Counted from the stretch's first letter, positions 9,521 through 19,458 are shown. The stretch is 64,000 nucleotides of DNA from Cyanophora paradoxa (GCA_004431415.1 QPMI01000004.1:1-64000), one strand, 5' to 3'. Notes: generated by a model from the letters alone, not told the origin. Translations and numbers: made by a program.

Positions 9521-10309
9521 CCGCCTGGGGTATTCCCGATCCCGTTCACATTTGTAAGCCGAATTGTAGTGTTAGAGGAGAAAGATTAAAGAACCATGTC
9601 ATCAGCATCATCACCAGTCATGGCACCACAGAGAACCAGAATCATCACTGAAGACCGGAAGGTCAGCAGGAGAAGAAAGATCGAACGTTAACAGAAGAAG
9701 AAAAGATGGGTCACTGGATCCGTCCGTGAAACCATCAAGAAGCAGGAAGAGCAGGGGAGAGGTCGACGCGCTCAGGGTGAACCAGGGGGCAAATAGGTCA
9801 GTGTCCATAGGACAGAGGAAGAAGGAAGAGATGATGAATGGCTCCAACATCGAGAGCATCGTCAGTGATGTCAGCAGCAACTACAGGAGAAGACAGAGGT
9901 AATTCAGCGTCGAGTTCGATCAAAGAGGTCAATAATCACTTAGGAGAGAGTGGAGGCAACTGGTATCATCAACCGTATCATCGACAACGTAGACGCTTGC
10001 ACAGGAGGTCCCAAATATCGACACGACGACGGCGAAGAGGTGGCTGTCTTCAGTGTCAAAATCCGGCGGGGGTGAGGGGAGTGTGCAGGGGTGATGGAGG
10101 CGGAGGAAGCATAGGGTCAAGAGCAGGAGCAGGGTCTGGTGCTGAGGAGGGTCGTCGTCGTCCGAAGAGATGCTTGTGGAAGAGTCTCAGGAGCATCAGG
10201 GCCCAGGTCTGAAAGGTCAGAGGAGTCCGAACCATCATCAGGAGGGGACATATACCCTGCAGATCTTCCTTTTCAAGGCGTTGCAGCAGGACAGGCGCAC
10301 ACTGGCATA
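9521..10309 (-). pseudogene. Decayed C-terminal part of an HFHRDP-family ORF (host LINE-like element)
   Basis: On the minus strand this segment follows the TSD of the inserted element 10321-12617 and runs toward the M3 module. It encodes, in broken frames, an acidic Ser/Asp-rich tail with MDTDLFAPW and GDDADDM segments. These resemble the end of the ORF at 17416-18098 (MDTGPLSP ... EEADDMTDG). It is probably the C-terminus of a third paralogue whose 3' UTR is M3. Frames are too broken to call a protein. Confidence 0.45.
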
Positions 10310-10320
10310 GGCAAACTGAG

Positions 10321-10600
10321 AGAGAGAGAGAGCAAGTAAAAGACACGCCCACGCCAGCAAGACTGGGTATGACAGAACCGCAGAGGCCCTAATGGAGCTT
10401 GCAAGGCTCTGTCAGGGACCACTAGCGTGGTAGTGATGAGAGATGCTCTTGAGAACCTGCGAAAGACAGCTGCACAAAGTCCTACCCGGGCCGTAGGTCC
10501 CATGCAAAGAAAAGCCCTAACTTTCCTGAACTGACCTGCTCCCTAACAGGCCAGACAGGGTGTTAGGGAAGACGGGAGAGGGAAACCGAAGACGATCATT
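10321..10600 (-). repeat. M2 structured 3' UTR, copy 1
   Basis: About 280 bp with serial hairpins, best read in the copy at 18310-18582: CCTAAC...GTTAGG, CCCTAC...GTAGGG, ACCCAC-GCTA-GTGGGT and CCCA...TGGG. It ends in GCGTGTCTTTTACTTG and a CT repeat. It always lies behind ORF-B-type C-termini or at the end of the SINE-like copy. The 3' ~100 bases are shared with M1. Confidence 0.7.
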
Positions 10601-10639
10601 CAAGATTAGAAGTACAGAAAAAAATTACACAATTGTGTC

Positions 10640-12224
10640 ATTAGAACCAGAAGGAGTAGAGGGATCAGAGGGCGAGAAGCTTAGCACTAGGCTACGGCCA
10701 GTGCCATCGAGATGCTGACCTTCCTCAAATGAATCAGAAACGATTTCTCAGGGCCAGAAGAGAAGAGTATGTATAAGACACGCCGAGCGGTTGTGCGGTT
10801 TGACGAAAGGCGAAGGACCGAAGGCCCGAAGCAAGGGCCAGCTGCTTGCGAGCCTCATCATAAAAAGCATCGAGGCGGGGGCGCACAGAGGCAGGCAAAA
10901 AGTAAAACATGGGATCCTGATGGAAGTGGTACAAGAAGTGTGCTCATCAACATCAAGAATGCTGTATTTTTGTCAGGCTCCTGGCAAGGGATCTGGTAGC
11001 AAGGAGAGGTGGAGGCAAAAGAGTAAGAAGAAGGATCGAGAGCCTTGCCATTGTGAGCAAGAGAGGAATAATACTCAAGAGAAGAGTACTCAGGAAGAAG
11101 AGTCTGCACATAAAATTTGTGAATGTAGTTATCCGAGCCAAGAATCATGAGGGAACGCATGGCGAGGGGCCGAGCGGGCCGAGGCTTGATGAAACTAGTA
11201 CGACGCTCGAGGCTCTGGAAGAGCATAGAAGCCAGGGCACTTTCAAAATAGACTAAGATGAGCACGATCGGTATGAGCAGCAGGAAATCACCAAGCTCAG
11301 GGCGACAAAGAAGATCATAGCGGGAGCCAGAGCAGTGAAAGTGGTCTTAGCGACCATATCAAGTACAGGCTGAGTAAAGGCAGCTGCCAGAAAAACTGGA
11401 GAAGGAATGGACTTATCCAAGCCAGCGAGTTTGAAGGGATTGAAGGGGATGGTGTTCTCAGAATTCAGCTCTACACGCTCAACAGGAAGCGAAGACATAA
11501 AGACACAATCTGGCTTGGAAAGGTTAAGTGCCATCGTTTTGAGTTCAAGCCAGGAAGGCTTGGCGCCAAGGCGAATGAGGAAGCGGGGTGGCTTAGCACC
11601 AGAGGGGCCAGCACCATTGGAGGACTCAGGGGCAGTACGGAGAACAGATTGATAATAAGAAAGCTCGATCGGGAAAAATTGGTCTACCACATCAGAGACA
11701 CCAACAGTCTTAAGGCCATAAAAGACATCATATGCTTGAAGGAAATGGGGCTTGGTCTGCAAAGGAGTGAGGGTCGAAAGCATGGTACGAGCTGGGTGAG
11801 AAATTGGAGTACAGTTGAAAATCGAAGACAAGGTACGATGATGAGCTAAATAGGCGCCAAAGCCACCAACAACTGAGCGATAGTAAAACTGATAAGTGAA
11901 AGCATTGAAGGTAGCACCACTATAGGAATCCTGAGAAGTGGACTGCTTAACAAAGCCGTGCTTCGCGGAGGAGGACCATGGGTGCTGAGAGAACATGGAA
12001 TTGATGGGAGCAGGCGGTTCTGGAGGCCGAGAGGCGGACAGATTCAGGAGGTCACGGCCAAAGTCTGCAGGTTCATTCACGATGACACCTTCCTGGATAC
12101 AGAAGCGCATGGCGACGGAGACATCATCGAAGGGCTTGCAAGAGCGAAGCGCATCGGCAAGGACAGTCTGAACATGCATGTACTTGGGCAGGCCGCCAAT
12201 CTTGCGGGTGACGGGCCGCGTCAT
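10640..12224 (-). pseudogene. ORF-B, HFHRDP-family protein of unknown function
   Basis: Starts MTRPVTRKIGGLPKY and is open for 324 residues to 11253. It then needs a frame change and continues through a FYVQTLLPEYSSLEYYSSLA segment, which aligns with the ORF-A segment FKPEFSALQYYMSLA. YHFHQDPMFYFLPASVRPRL comes next, then a Ser/Pro-rich tail. A nested 76-bp M3 piece splits the C-terminal part. The copy at 15957-16478 preserves the intact C-terminus ending SGSNDTIV. Function unknown. Confidence 0.6.
10758..10833 (-). mobile_element. 76-bp M3 retroposon fragment with 8-bp TSD
   Basis: AGGGCCAG occurs at 10750-10757 and 10834-10841. The related copy at 16396-16410 has the uninterrupted AAGGGCCAGCTGC. 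The insert is the last ~76 bases of M3 with its tail (AAGAGAAGAGTATGTATAAG on the plus strand). It is an extreme 5' truncation, as typical of target-primed reverse transcription. Confidence 0.65.
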
Positions 12225-12628
12225 GAACGCGGCAAACTCGCGGACGCGAGGAAGGTGGTGGTAGTCAGGGACGCGGGAATTGCCGAAAGCGATGGTGACT
12301 GAGCGTCAACAGCGAAGAAGTCGGCAACCTCCACAGAACCCTCAAGTGCACGGGGAGCCGGCGGCGGTCCCTGCTGCTGGCGGCGCTGCCCCGGAGCACG
12401 GGCGGATTGGCGGACATTCTAAAAGCTGCGTACAGTGGAGCAAAGGTCAGGATTGTCCGAGATGGAAAGATTTGAACGTTGGCTGGGCGAGCCACAAATC
12501 GGCGTCTAAGCGCGCAGCTGGCGGCCAGGATCTGCGTAAAGAGCGCACCCGGCACACGGGGCGAGAGGTATGTGGCCAGAGGCCAGAAATGGGGCCGACG
12601 GCCAACGGGGGGGGTACGGCAAACTGAG

Positions 12629-13295
12629 CAACAAGGGGCTAGGGGCCAGATCGGGGCTAGGAGCAGGCTGAGCGATATGTTCGCAATGCTCATAAGAGGC
12701 TAGGGAATGGTCATAAGCAGCGAGCAGCGTCCAAAGAGATTAGCGCAAAATGAGGAGTGAGATGGATCAACCGTTGAACCGTAGAAATGAAACGGAAATC
12801 CCCACGGACATAAGTGACTTTGAATCGAGGTAAACGACGAGGAAGCATGTCCATGAAATCATCGAGCTCGCGAAACAAGGCAGACATCAGAGTGGCCGTC
12901 TTCAAACCGGTTTTGGAGGAAGGCGTAAGGGGCAGCTGTATGTCAGGGTCCATCGCAAACGTAGCAGCAGCTTCAGAGCGACCTGTATGATAGGCTAGAG
13001 AATACGAGCAAAATGACGTGCAGACCAAGAATCCGAACAACCTGCCACTCCCAGTTCTGGAGAAACATCCAAGTATCAGAGAAACGGACCGAGCCAGTGA
13101 GCAGCCAGGCAACAAAGCGTGCAGAAGGGATGGGCATCGGCTGGAGCTGCAGGGCATGGAAGAGAAGCGACCAGAACTGCTGCACTACGGGGCAAAGAGC
13201 AAAGACGTGCAGCGCGTTGCAGTGCCGGTGGCAGACCGGACATAGCGAAGAGAGAAGCTCACTGTCAAGCAAATTCGCCGAAGCGGGACGCTGAA
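12629..13295 (-). pseudogene. LINE ORF2 C-terminal fragment with zf-RVT-like CCHC motif
   Basis: The minus-strand frame 13272-12973 reads LCPVCHRHCNALHVFALCPVVQ, a C-x2-C-x7-H-x4-C arrangement typical of the zinc-binding tail of plant/algal LINE reverse transcriptases. It is followed by a W-rich stretch and another frame with LTPSSKTGLKTATLM and FRELDDFMDMLP. No RT palm motifs are present, so this is only the 3' end of ORF2 plus 3' flank. A homologous plus-strand copy is at 19459-20600. The element at 13308-17400 is inserted at its upstream side and that at 10321-12617 at its downstream side. Confidence 0.65.
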
Positions 13296-14430
13296 GATCA
13301 CGTGAAAAAAAAGAGAGAGAAATGCAGTAGACACATCCATGCCAGCAAGACTGGGTATGACAAAGCCGCAGAGGCCCCGAATGGGACGTGCAAGGCCCGT
13401 CAGGGACCCACTAGCATGGGGAGTGAGTGGAGCCGCATACAGGACCCTGGGCCACCACCCCCAGGGCGCCAGCAAGGAAATAGAACACCCTATGTGGACA
13501 TCCGACGGCGCCACATAGGAAGGGCCTGAATCCCGTGACGGCCCGCTCCCTGTCGGGCGGCCCGAGGGTATCAGGAGGCCCCGCAGGGACAAAGAAAAAT
13601 ATACGGTCATGTAGTACTCAGGATTACTCATTAAAAGCAGCATCTGCCATACCAACAGAAGAGTTGTTAGACTCAGGATCAGAAACTTGAAAGACGAGTA
13701 CGCTTGCTAGCAGGAGCATCAGAAGACTGGGCCTGAGCCTGTGCTGCTGCGGACTCACGAGTAATCTGCTGAGCAGTGGCAAAAGCACGCTGAATGGAAT
13801 GGAAACGAATGATCTCCTCACGAGTAGTAGAGCTCAAGAAATAGAAAACAGGATCTCGATGAAAGTGGTACAAGACACACTTATCACCAGCTGCCCGAAG
13901 ACTGTAGTAAGGAGTATCAAAGGGAGGATTAAGGTCTGTGCATTCCTGGGCAGCCGGAACAGGGCAATCTGCCTCAGAGTGAGCGGAAAAAGCGGAGAGG
14001 CTAGACCATTTCTGAGTAGAAGCCAAAGACATATAATACTGGAGAGCAGAGAATTCCGGTTTGAAGCTATTGAAATGGAAGCGACTGATGCCACCGGATG
14101 TGCCCATAAGACCAAGAGAGACTAGCCGAGCAGAAGAGCCATCATCCTTCTTAAGAGGAGAATACTGCTTCATAGCTGCCTTATGAATGGGATGAGTAGA
14201 AGGGACACGAACAAGAAGACTAAAGCGGCAGCTGAAAGGATGATTCGGGGAGACGGAGTCCCAGGATTCGAAGGTAGGCCGACAAAAGACAGAAAAACTG
14301 CGGCTGTCTGGAGAAGCAGATACAACGTGCTGGAAGGTCTTGATAGGCTGGTGGAACGCTACAAGGCAAACATCAGGGCTGGCTTCGAAGTCAATGGGAG
14401 TATCAGAAAGAGAGATAGTCCGAGTCTTAT

Positions 14431-15594
14431 GAGGAATGTACCCCCCTGCGTGGGCGCGCCTGTTTCCGGGCCATCCTGCCACTCGCCGCGGCGTCCTAGC
14501 ACTGGTTCGTGCTCTCCTTACTGTCCTTGTACATCATACGCATGCGCCTCGTGTGAATTCGGCATTCGTGCCTTTCATCTCGGCCGTTGTGCCATTCCCC
14601 TGCCTGTCGCGGCTGTATACTTCATCTTCGATGCAACACGTCTGAAATGCGCCCTCTGACATGCCTACGTCACGCCGTCGCCTGGCGCCTTTTCCCGCTA
14701 ACCGCTTCGTCGCTGTAGACGTGGCTGCTCATTGCTTGCTCTCCTTCAGTGCGCATTGCATCTCTGCATCTTTATGTCGTCCGGTAGCCGATCGCATCGC
14801 TAACAAGCCGACCTTTCTGCCACCATTGCTAACTGCTGCCTGCGCTTCGGCATAGCATTGTCTGCTTGCTGCGCATCGCCTCGACTCACCTCCTTCGACT
14901 CACCTCGCTTGCTCCGCATGCCGCTGCCGGACGCTGTCGCACACCTCCTTCGACTCACCTCAGGCGTGCTCCTACTCGTGAGTCAGAGACACAGACCCAG
15001 GCCCAGTTTTCTACTGCTCCTGCTAATAAGCGCTCGCGGATTTCTGACGGACAGACTCTGTTATACACCTTCCTTGACTCACCTTGTTTGCTCCGCATGC
15101 CGCTGTCGGACACTGTCGCATACCACTCACTTCAGCTCTGCTGCTCCAGATTACTCGTGAATCCGTTGCACAGGCTCAGACCCAGTCTTCTGATGCTAAT
15201 AAGCGCACTCGTCTTTCTGATCCGGAGACTAATAACTCTTCTGTTGGTATGGCAGATGCTGCTTTTAATGAGTAATCCTGAGTACTACTTGACCTTATAT
15301 TTTTTTCTTTGTCCCTGCGGGGCCTCCTGATACCCTCGGGCCGCCCGACAGGGAGCGGGCCGTCACGGGGATTCAGGCCCTTCCTATGTGGCGCCGTCGG
15401 GTGCCCACATAGGGTGCCCTATTTTCTTGCTGGCGCCCTGGGGGTGGTGGCCCAGGGTCCTGTATGCGGCTCCACTCACTCCCCATGCTAGTGGGTCCCT
15501 GACGGGCCTTGCACGTCCCATTCGGGGCCTCTGCGGCTTTGTCATACCCAGTCTTGCTGGCATGGATGTGTCTACTGCATTTCTCTCTCTCTCT
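14431..15594 (+). mobile_element. Internally deleted retroposon derivative (1.16 kb) with 10-bp TSD
   Basis: CGAGTCTTAT flanks both sides (14421-14430 and 15595-15604), inside the ORF-A codons for DKTR of the opposite-strand host copy. The insert starts GAGGAATGTACCCCCCTGCG, has the ORF-A-type 5' UTR to about 14660, then a jumble of short ORF-A C-terminal repeats (two ITRES-like segments near 14980 and 15152), the stop behind GMADAAFNE at 15272-15274, M1 (15275-15594) and a CT tail. It is a non-autonomous derivative that kept only the two ends of the half-LINE. Confidence 0.75.
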
Positions 15595-15956
15595 CGAGTC
15601 TTATCGATGTGCCAGCGGGGAGCCGACGCCGCAGAAGTGGACAGGAAGATAGATTCCGGCTCCTGAAGAGCATGCTGGAAGCTAAGAATTTCAGTGATAA
15701 AGTCGTCGCGCGAATATAAGCCGACATGGTTCAAAGAGCTATCTGCCTCAGACATGGCAGAGGTAGGAGGCTGATAGCCAAATTCATACCAAAAGAAGTG
15801 ACAAGAACCTTTGGAGGAAGGAGCAAAGGAAGTGGATACAATAGCTGCTGGTAAATTATCAAGTGCTCGGATAATAGGATCTTTATGGGCTTGCCGGACA
15901 TTCCGAGAAACTACATGAGTATCAGGAAGAAAACCAAAAAAAGTATTCATGGTGCG

Positions 15957-16478
15957 AGAGAGAGAGAGAGCAAGTAAAAGACACGCCCACGCCAGCAAGA
16001 CTGGGTATGACAGAACCGCAGAGGCCCCTAAAGGAGCTTGCAAGGCTCCGTCAGGGACCCACTAGCGTGGGTAGTGATGAGAGATGCTCTCGAGAACCTG
16101 CGAAAGACAAGCTGCACAAAGTCCCTACCCGGGCCGTAGGGTCCCCATGCAAAGAAAAAGCCCTAACTTCCTGAACTGACCTGCTCCCTAACAGGCCAGA
16201 CAGGGTGTTAGGGAAGACAGGAGAGAGGGAAACCGAAGACGATCATTCAAGATTAGAAGTACAGAAGAAAATTACACAATTGTGTCATTAGAACCAGAAG
16301 GAGTAGAGGGATCAGAGGGGCGAGAACGCTTAGCACTAGGGCTACGGCCAGTGCCATCGAGATGCTGACCTTCCTCAAATGAATCAGAAAACGATTTCTC
16401 AAGGGCCAGCTGCTTGCGAGCCTCATCATAAAAAGCATCGAGGCGGGGGCGCACAGAGGCAGGCAAAAAGTAAAAAAG
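15957..16478 (-). mobile_element. 5'-truncated half-LINE (ORF-B type) with target-site deletion
   Basis: On the minus strand it begins inside ORF-B (FLPASVRPRLDAFYDEARKQ), contains the intact C-terminus to SGSNDTIV and the M2 3' UTR, and ends in CTCTCTCTCTCT. It interrupts ORF-A between the codons for LGAIN and MNTFFGF. Compared with copy 1, about 16 bases of target are missing and no TSD is visible, so insertion was accompanied by a small deletion. Confidence 0.65.
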
Positions 16479-17415
16479 GCATTAATTGCCCCAAGCTGAA
16501 GTGCTGGGTGGAGGCGGAAGCGATAAACATCACATTGGCGAGGATTGGTTGGAAAAGCTTCCTGAGTCTTAGTGTTAATCCAAGATGGCTCAGACTGGGA
16601 CAGCTGCTGTTCAGCGGTAACAGAAGAGCCCGAAAAGGCAGGAAACTGACAGAGGGCCTCTAGTGAGCCCTTGCGAGATTTGAAGAAAGTTTCACGATCA
16701 AAGGACTTGATACGGCGGACATCAGCAGTCTCGCCCTACACAGGGGTGAAAGAGTACATAAGCTCGATATCAAGGGCTGCACTGGAGGTAAACTGAGAGC
16801 GAGCGGCAACAAGAGCATCACGGCCCAAAGGACAGACTGAAAAAGTGCCATATTTCCGAGGGACAGGGGAAGTGAGGTAAACTGGCCAGCCGCCAATGAC
16901 GGGGGCATCAGAGGGAAGCTGAAAGCGAGGAGCAGCAGGACCGCGACGTGGGCCGGAAGCCGATGAGGCAGAATCTGCAGAGACACCCGCAAACGGGTCC
17001 ATAACGGAAATACTGGCTGATGGAGCATCCACCCGCGCGTCACGGTGAGAAGCTTGACGAGACATGAGTAGTGGAGCACAATGCGCACTGCGCAGCAAGC
17101 CACTGCACGTATGACAGTCAGCGTCACATCCGATGGCGGGAAGTTCGAATCGGAGAAGTCCGGCGAAGGGCGAGGCGCATGAAGAAGGTCGCTAGGTGAC
17201 ATGGCACTAGATGACAGAGAGGTAGCCACATCGGGCAAGGGATTGGCACAACGGCCGAGGTAAAAGGCACGAATGCCGAATTCGGATGCGGCGCATGCGC
17301 ACGATGGAAGAGGACAGGAGGGAGAGCACGAACCAGTGCGAGGATGCCGCGGCGAGTGGCAAGATGGCCCAGGAGCAGGCAGGCCCACGCCGGGGGTACA
17401 GATCACGTGAAACCT

Positions 17416-18640
17416 TCAGCCATCAGTCATGTCATCAGCCTCTTCGTCAGAGATAAGCACCATTGGGGAACCTGGGTCATCAGCGAGATCCATAGGGGCA
17501 GCGGATGGGAGAGTTGGAGGAGGTGAAGGCCGCAAGCGTTTGAAAGAAACCTGAGGTGGGACACCAGGAATGTTATCACCATGATCCAGAGCACCAGGGT
17601 CTGGAGAAGTCACTCGACGACGCTTAGGCGGGACAATAGAAGGAGAAAGAGGACCAGTATCCATGGGCTTCATAGGCGCAGAAGAAGGCAGAGGGGCAGA
17701 AGAGGGAGGAGCTAGGGAAGCAATGACAGCATGACTCGCGAAGTCGGGCTCAACATCAACAGCGTCGATTCGGATAGGAGAGATCGGCAGCAGATCAGGG
17801 GCAAGCTCAGTGTCATCCACATAGATGATAACTTGAGGAGAGGGCCGAGGTGAACCTGTGTCATTGATAGCAGCACCAACACGAGAAGGAGAACGATGAG
17901 CACGAGAAGACGAGGCAGCAGCACTAGCAGACTGACGAGCAGCACGAGCCTCACGAGTAATGATATCTGCAACATGCTGACCCTTCTGCTTAATGTGGAA
18001 AGACTTAATAGTGTCGGAGACAGCAGCGGGCAAAAAGTAAAAAGTAGGATCACGGTGGAAGTGATATAAAATGCGAGAATCGGAAAGAGCCCGAATGGTA
18101 TAATACGCAAACAAAACTAGGGGCTTCTGCAATGTTGGCGTACCCTGCAACCCCAGTCCACGGGCGTGTCTTTTGCTTCTGTCTTTTGCTGCATCTCTTT
18201 TTCTCTACCAAATTTAAATAGTGTTCTCCTGTTTGTTTTTGCGCTTTCTGCATTTTTTAATACTGCTTTTGGGCTTATTTGTCCAGTTTTCCCGAATGTT
18301 CTTCCAGGTTTCCCCCCCACACCCCTCTTCCCTAACACCCTGTCCGGCCTGTTAGGGAGCAGGTCGGTTCAGGAGTTAGGGCTTTGTCATTGCATGGGGG
18401 CCCTACGGCTCGGGTAGGGACCTTGTGCAGCTTGTCTTTCGCAGGTTTTCAAGAGCATCTCTCATCACTACCCACGCTAGTGGGTCCCTGACAGAGCCTT
18501 GCAAGCTCCTTTAGGGGCCTCTGCGGTTCTGTCATACCCAGTCTTGCTGGCGTGGGCGTGTCTTTTACTTGCTCTCTCTCTCTATAATACGCAGTACGAA
18601 GAGGATGGGTATGATCTGTACACTCCTAGTCTAGGCCTAG
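17416..18640 (-). pseudogene. ORF-C, third HFHRDP-family ORF (C-terminal ~230 codons)
   Basis: Read on the minus strand: AYYTIRALSDSRILYHFHRDPTFYFLP, then IITREARAARQSAS, a Ser/Pro-rich acidic region and the end EEADDMTDG at 17416. The frame is broken by the 473-bp insert 18110-18582 inside the YYT codons and truncated upstream at about 18640. Paralogue of ORF-A and ORF-B, and closer to the decayed segment 9521-10309 in its acidic end. Confidence 0.6.
18110..18582 (+). mobile_element. SINE-like retroposon (473 bp) ending in M2 with 11-bp TSD
   Basis: TATAATACGCA lies on both sides (18099-18109 and 18583-18593), within ORF-C. The insert begins AACAAAACTAGGGGCTTCTG, contains no ORF of note, includes a T-rich centre with GTGTCTTTTGCTTCTG (a partial 3'-end repeat at 18160-18180) and ends with a complete M2 (about 18310-18582) and a CT tail. 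Tail plus TSD indicate mobilisation by the same LINE machinery. Confidence 0.75.
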
Positions 18641-19458
18641 CCTAGTAGGGCTGTATACGTAATATTAATATTAATGGCGGTGGCCCAGTGGTACATTCTT
18701 CGAACTTGGAATTCGAATATATAAACCATGGCCAAGCAGTCAGAAGCTTAAGCTTCTTATAAATTAAGTTCTTCTTCACTGAGTCATACAGCATAATTAT
18801 CCAATATGAACCCTTGAAGCAACCTTTGTTGCCAGCCTGGTTTCCACTGAGTCGAGCCACTCGTACCATGTACCCCAGTCAGTAGTCTTGCTGTACCCTC
18901 CAGGACCGCACCACGGCTCCCAATACAGCCCCACCACCCCTCGGGGCAATCTCGCGTGTAGCGCACGGGCTTGGAGCACAGCTGGGCAGCCACAGCACAG
19001 CAGAGCGGGCCAACAACACCAATAATACCTTATAATTACATATATATAGCTAGCTATGCTTTCTGTCACTGAGTCAGGGCGTATTGCCGGACTTGGGATC
19101 CGGAGCTTTAAAGTTCATGTAAATTCTTGATGGAGCCGTTCCTGTACGTACCTCTTCGGAGCTCTATATCCGATGATCGAAAATTTTGCCTTCATGATAC
19201 CTTCAATTCACCCAATCAGCCTGCAGGTCGCCCTGTGTCTTTGGGTGGGCTTGGTGCGCCCTGTCCCGCCGGGGCTCCGCGAGGCTCACTTGTATTTCCA
19301 GCTGGCTTTTGCCGCAAATTCTTTCAAGTTTGGGCCCATGGGATCCGGATCGTGGCTCGCTTCTCCGATGGCACTTCGATCGATCCTGGACGAGAAATTA
19401 TTAATGCTTTTACAGAGAACGGTGGCTTTGGGCTCTGGCTTCCTTCTCTAAACACAAC
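18641..19458. other. Gene-free stretch with tRNA-like promoter boxes
   Basis: AT-rich, with no convincing ORF except short fragments at 19127-19465 that may be decayed LINE sequence. Two places resemble tRNA-derived SINE heads: TGGCCCAGTGGTACATT followed by GGAATTCGAATAT (18675-18720), and GTCACTGAGTCAGGGCG followed by CCGGACTTGGGATCCGG (19068-19105). A TATATATATAGCTAGCTA stretch is at 19039. These are weak matches only. Confidence 0.3.

Larger units (their letters stand above)
10321..12617 (-). mobile_element. Full-length half-LINE (ORF-B type) with 11-bp TSD
   Basis: Flanked by GGCAAACTGAG at 10310-10320 and 12618-12628 (plus strand). On the minus strand the element starts GTACCCCCCCCG, has a ~390-nt 5' UTR, one ORF (12224 to about 10640), the M2 3' UTR and a (CT)n tail at 10321-10333. 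The interrupted target is the LINE tail whose uninterrupted relative is at 20640-20665. This is the most complete 2.3-kb unit in the window and has no RT-like region. A 76-bp M3 fragment is nested in it (10758-10833). Confidence 0.75.
13624..17100 (-). pseudogene. ORF-A copy 2 (split by two nested retroposons)
   Basis: Reads from about 17064 (MSRQASHRDARVDAPSASIS) through PVPRKYGTF and YRFRLHPALQLGAI, is cut at 16478 by a nested element and resumes at 15956 with MNTFFGFLPDTHVVSRN. It is cut again at DKTR (15604), resumes at 14430 and ends GMADAAFNE with TAA at 13624-13626. About 16 nt of ORF are missing at the first break. One in-frame stop near 16740 and a few frame changes remain. The start at MSRQASH is better than copy 1's MADAPSAS because copy 1 has a rearranged leader. 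Confidence 0.65.
13308..17400 (-). mobile_element. Full-length half-LINE (ORF-A type) with 12-bp TSD, two nested insertions
   Basis: GATCACGTGAAA occurs at 13296-13307 and 17401-17412 (plus strand). On the minus strand the element starts TGTACCCCCGGCGTGGGC, has a ~340-nt 5' UTR, ORF-A, the M1 3' UTR (13308-13623) and a CTCTCTCTTTTTTT tail. Nested inside are the elements 14431-15594 and 15957-16478. Without these it is about 2.4 kb. It was itself inserted between the end of an HFHRDP ORF (17416) and a LINE zinc-finger segment. Confidence 0.75.

Noticed and set aside
16075-16120. Hammerhead-like core GTGATGAGAGATGCTCTCGAGAA in M2
   Set aside because: The first conserved C is G and the GAAA element reads GAGAA. 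Stems I and III could not be closed, so I do not call a ribozyme, though a covariance search would settle it.
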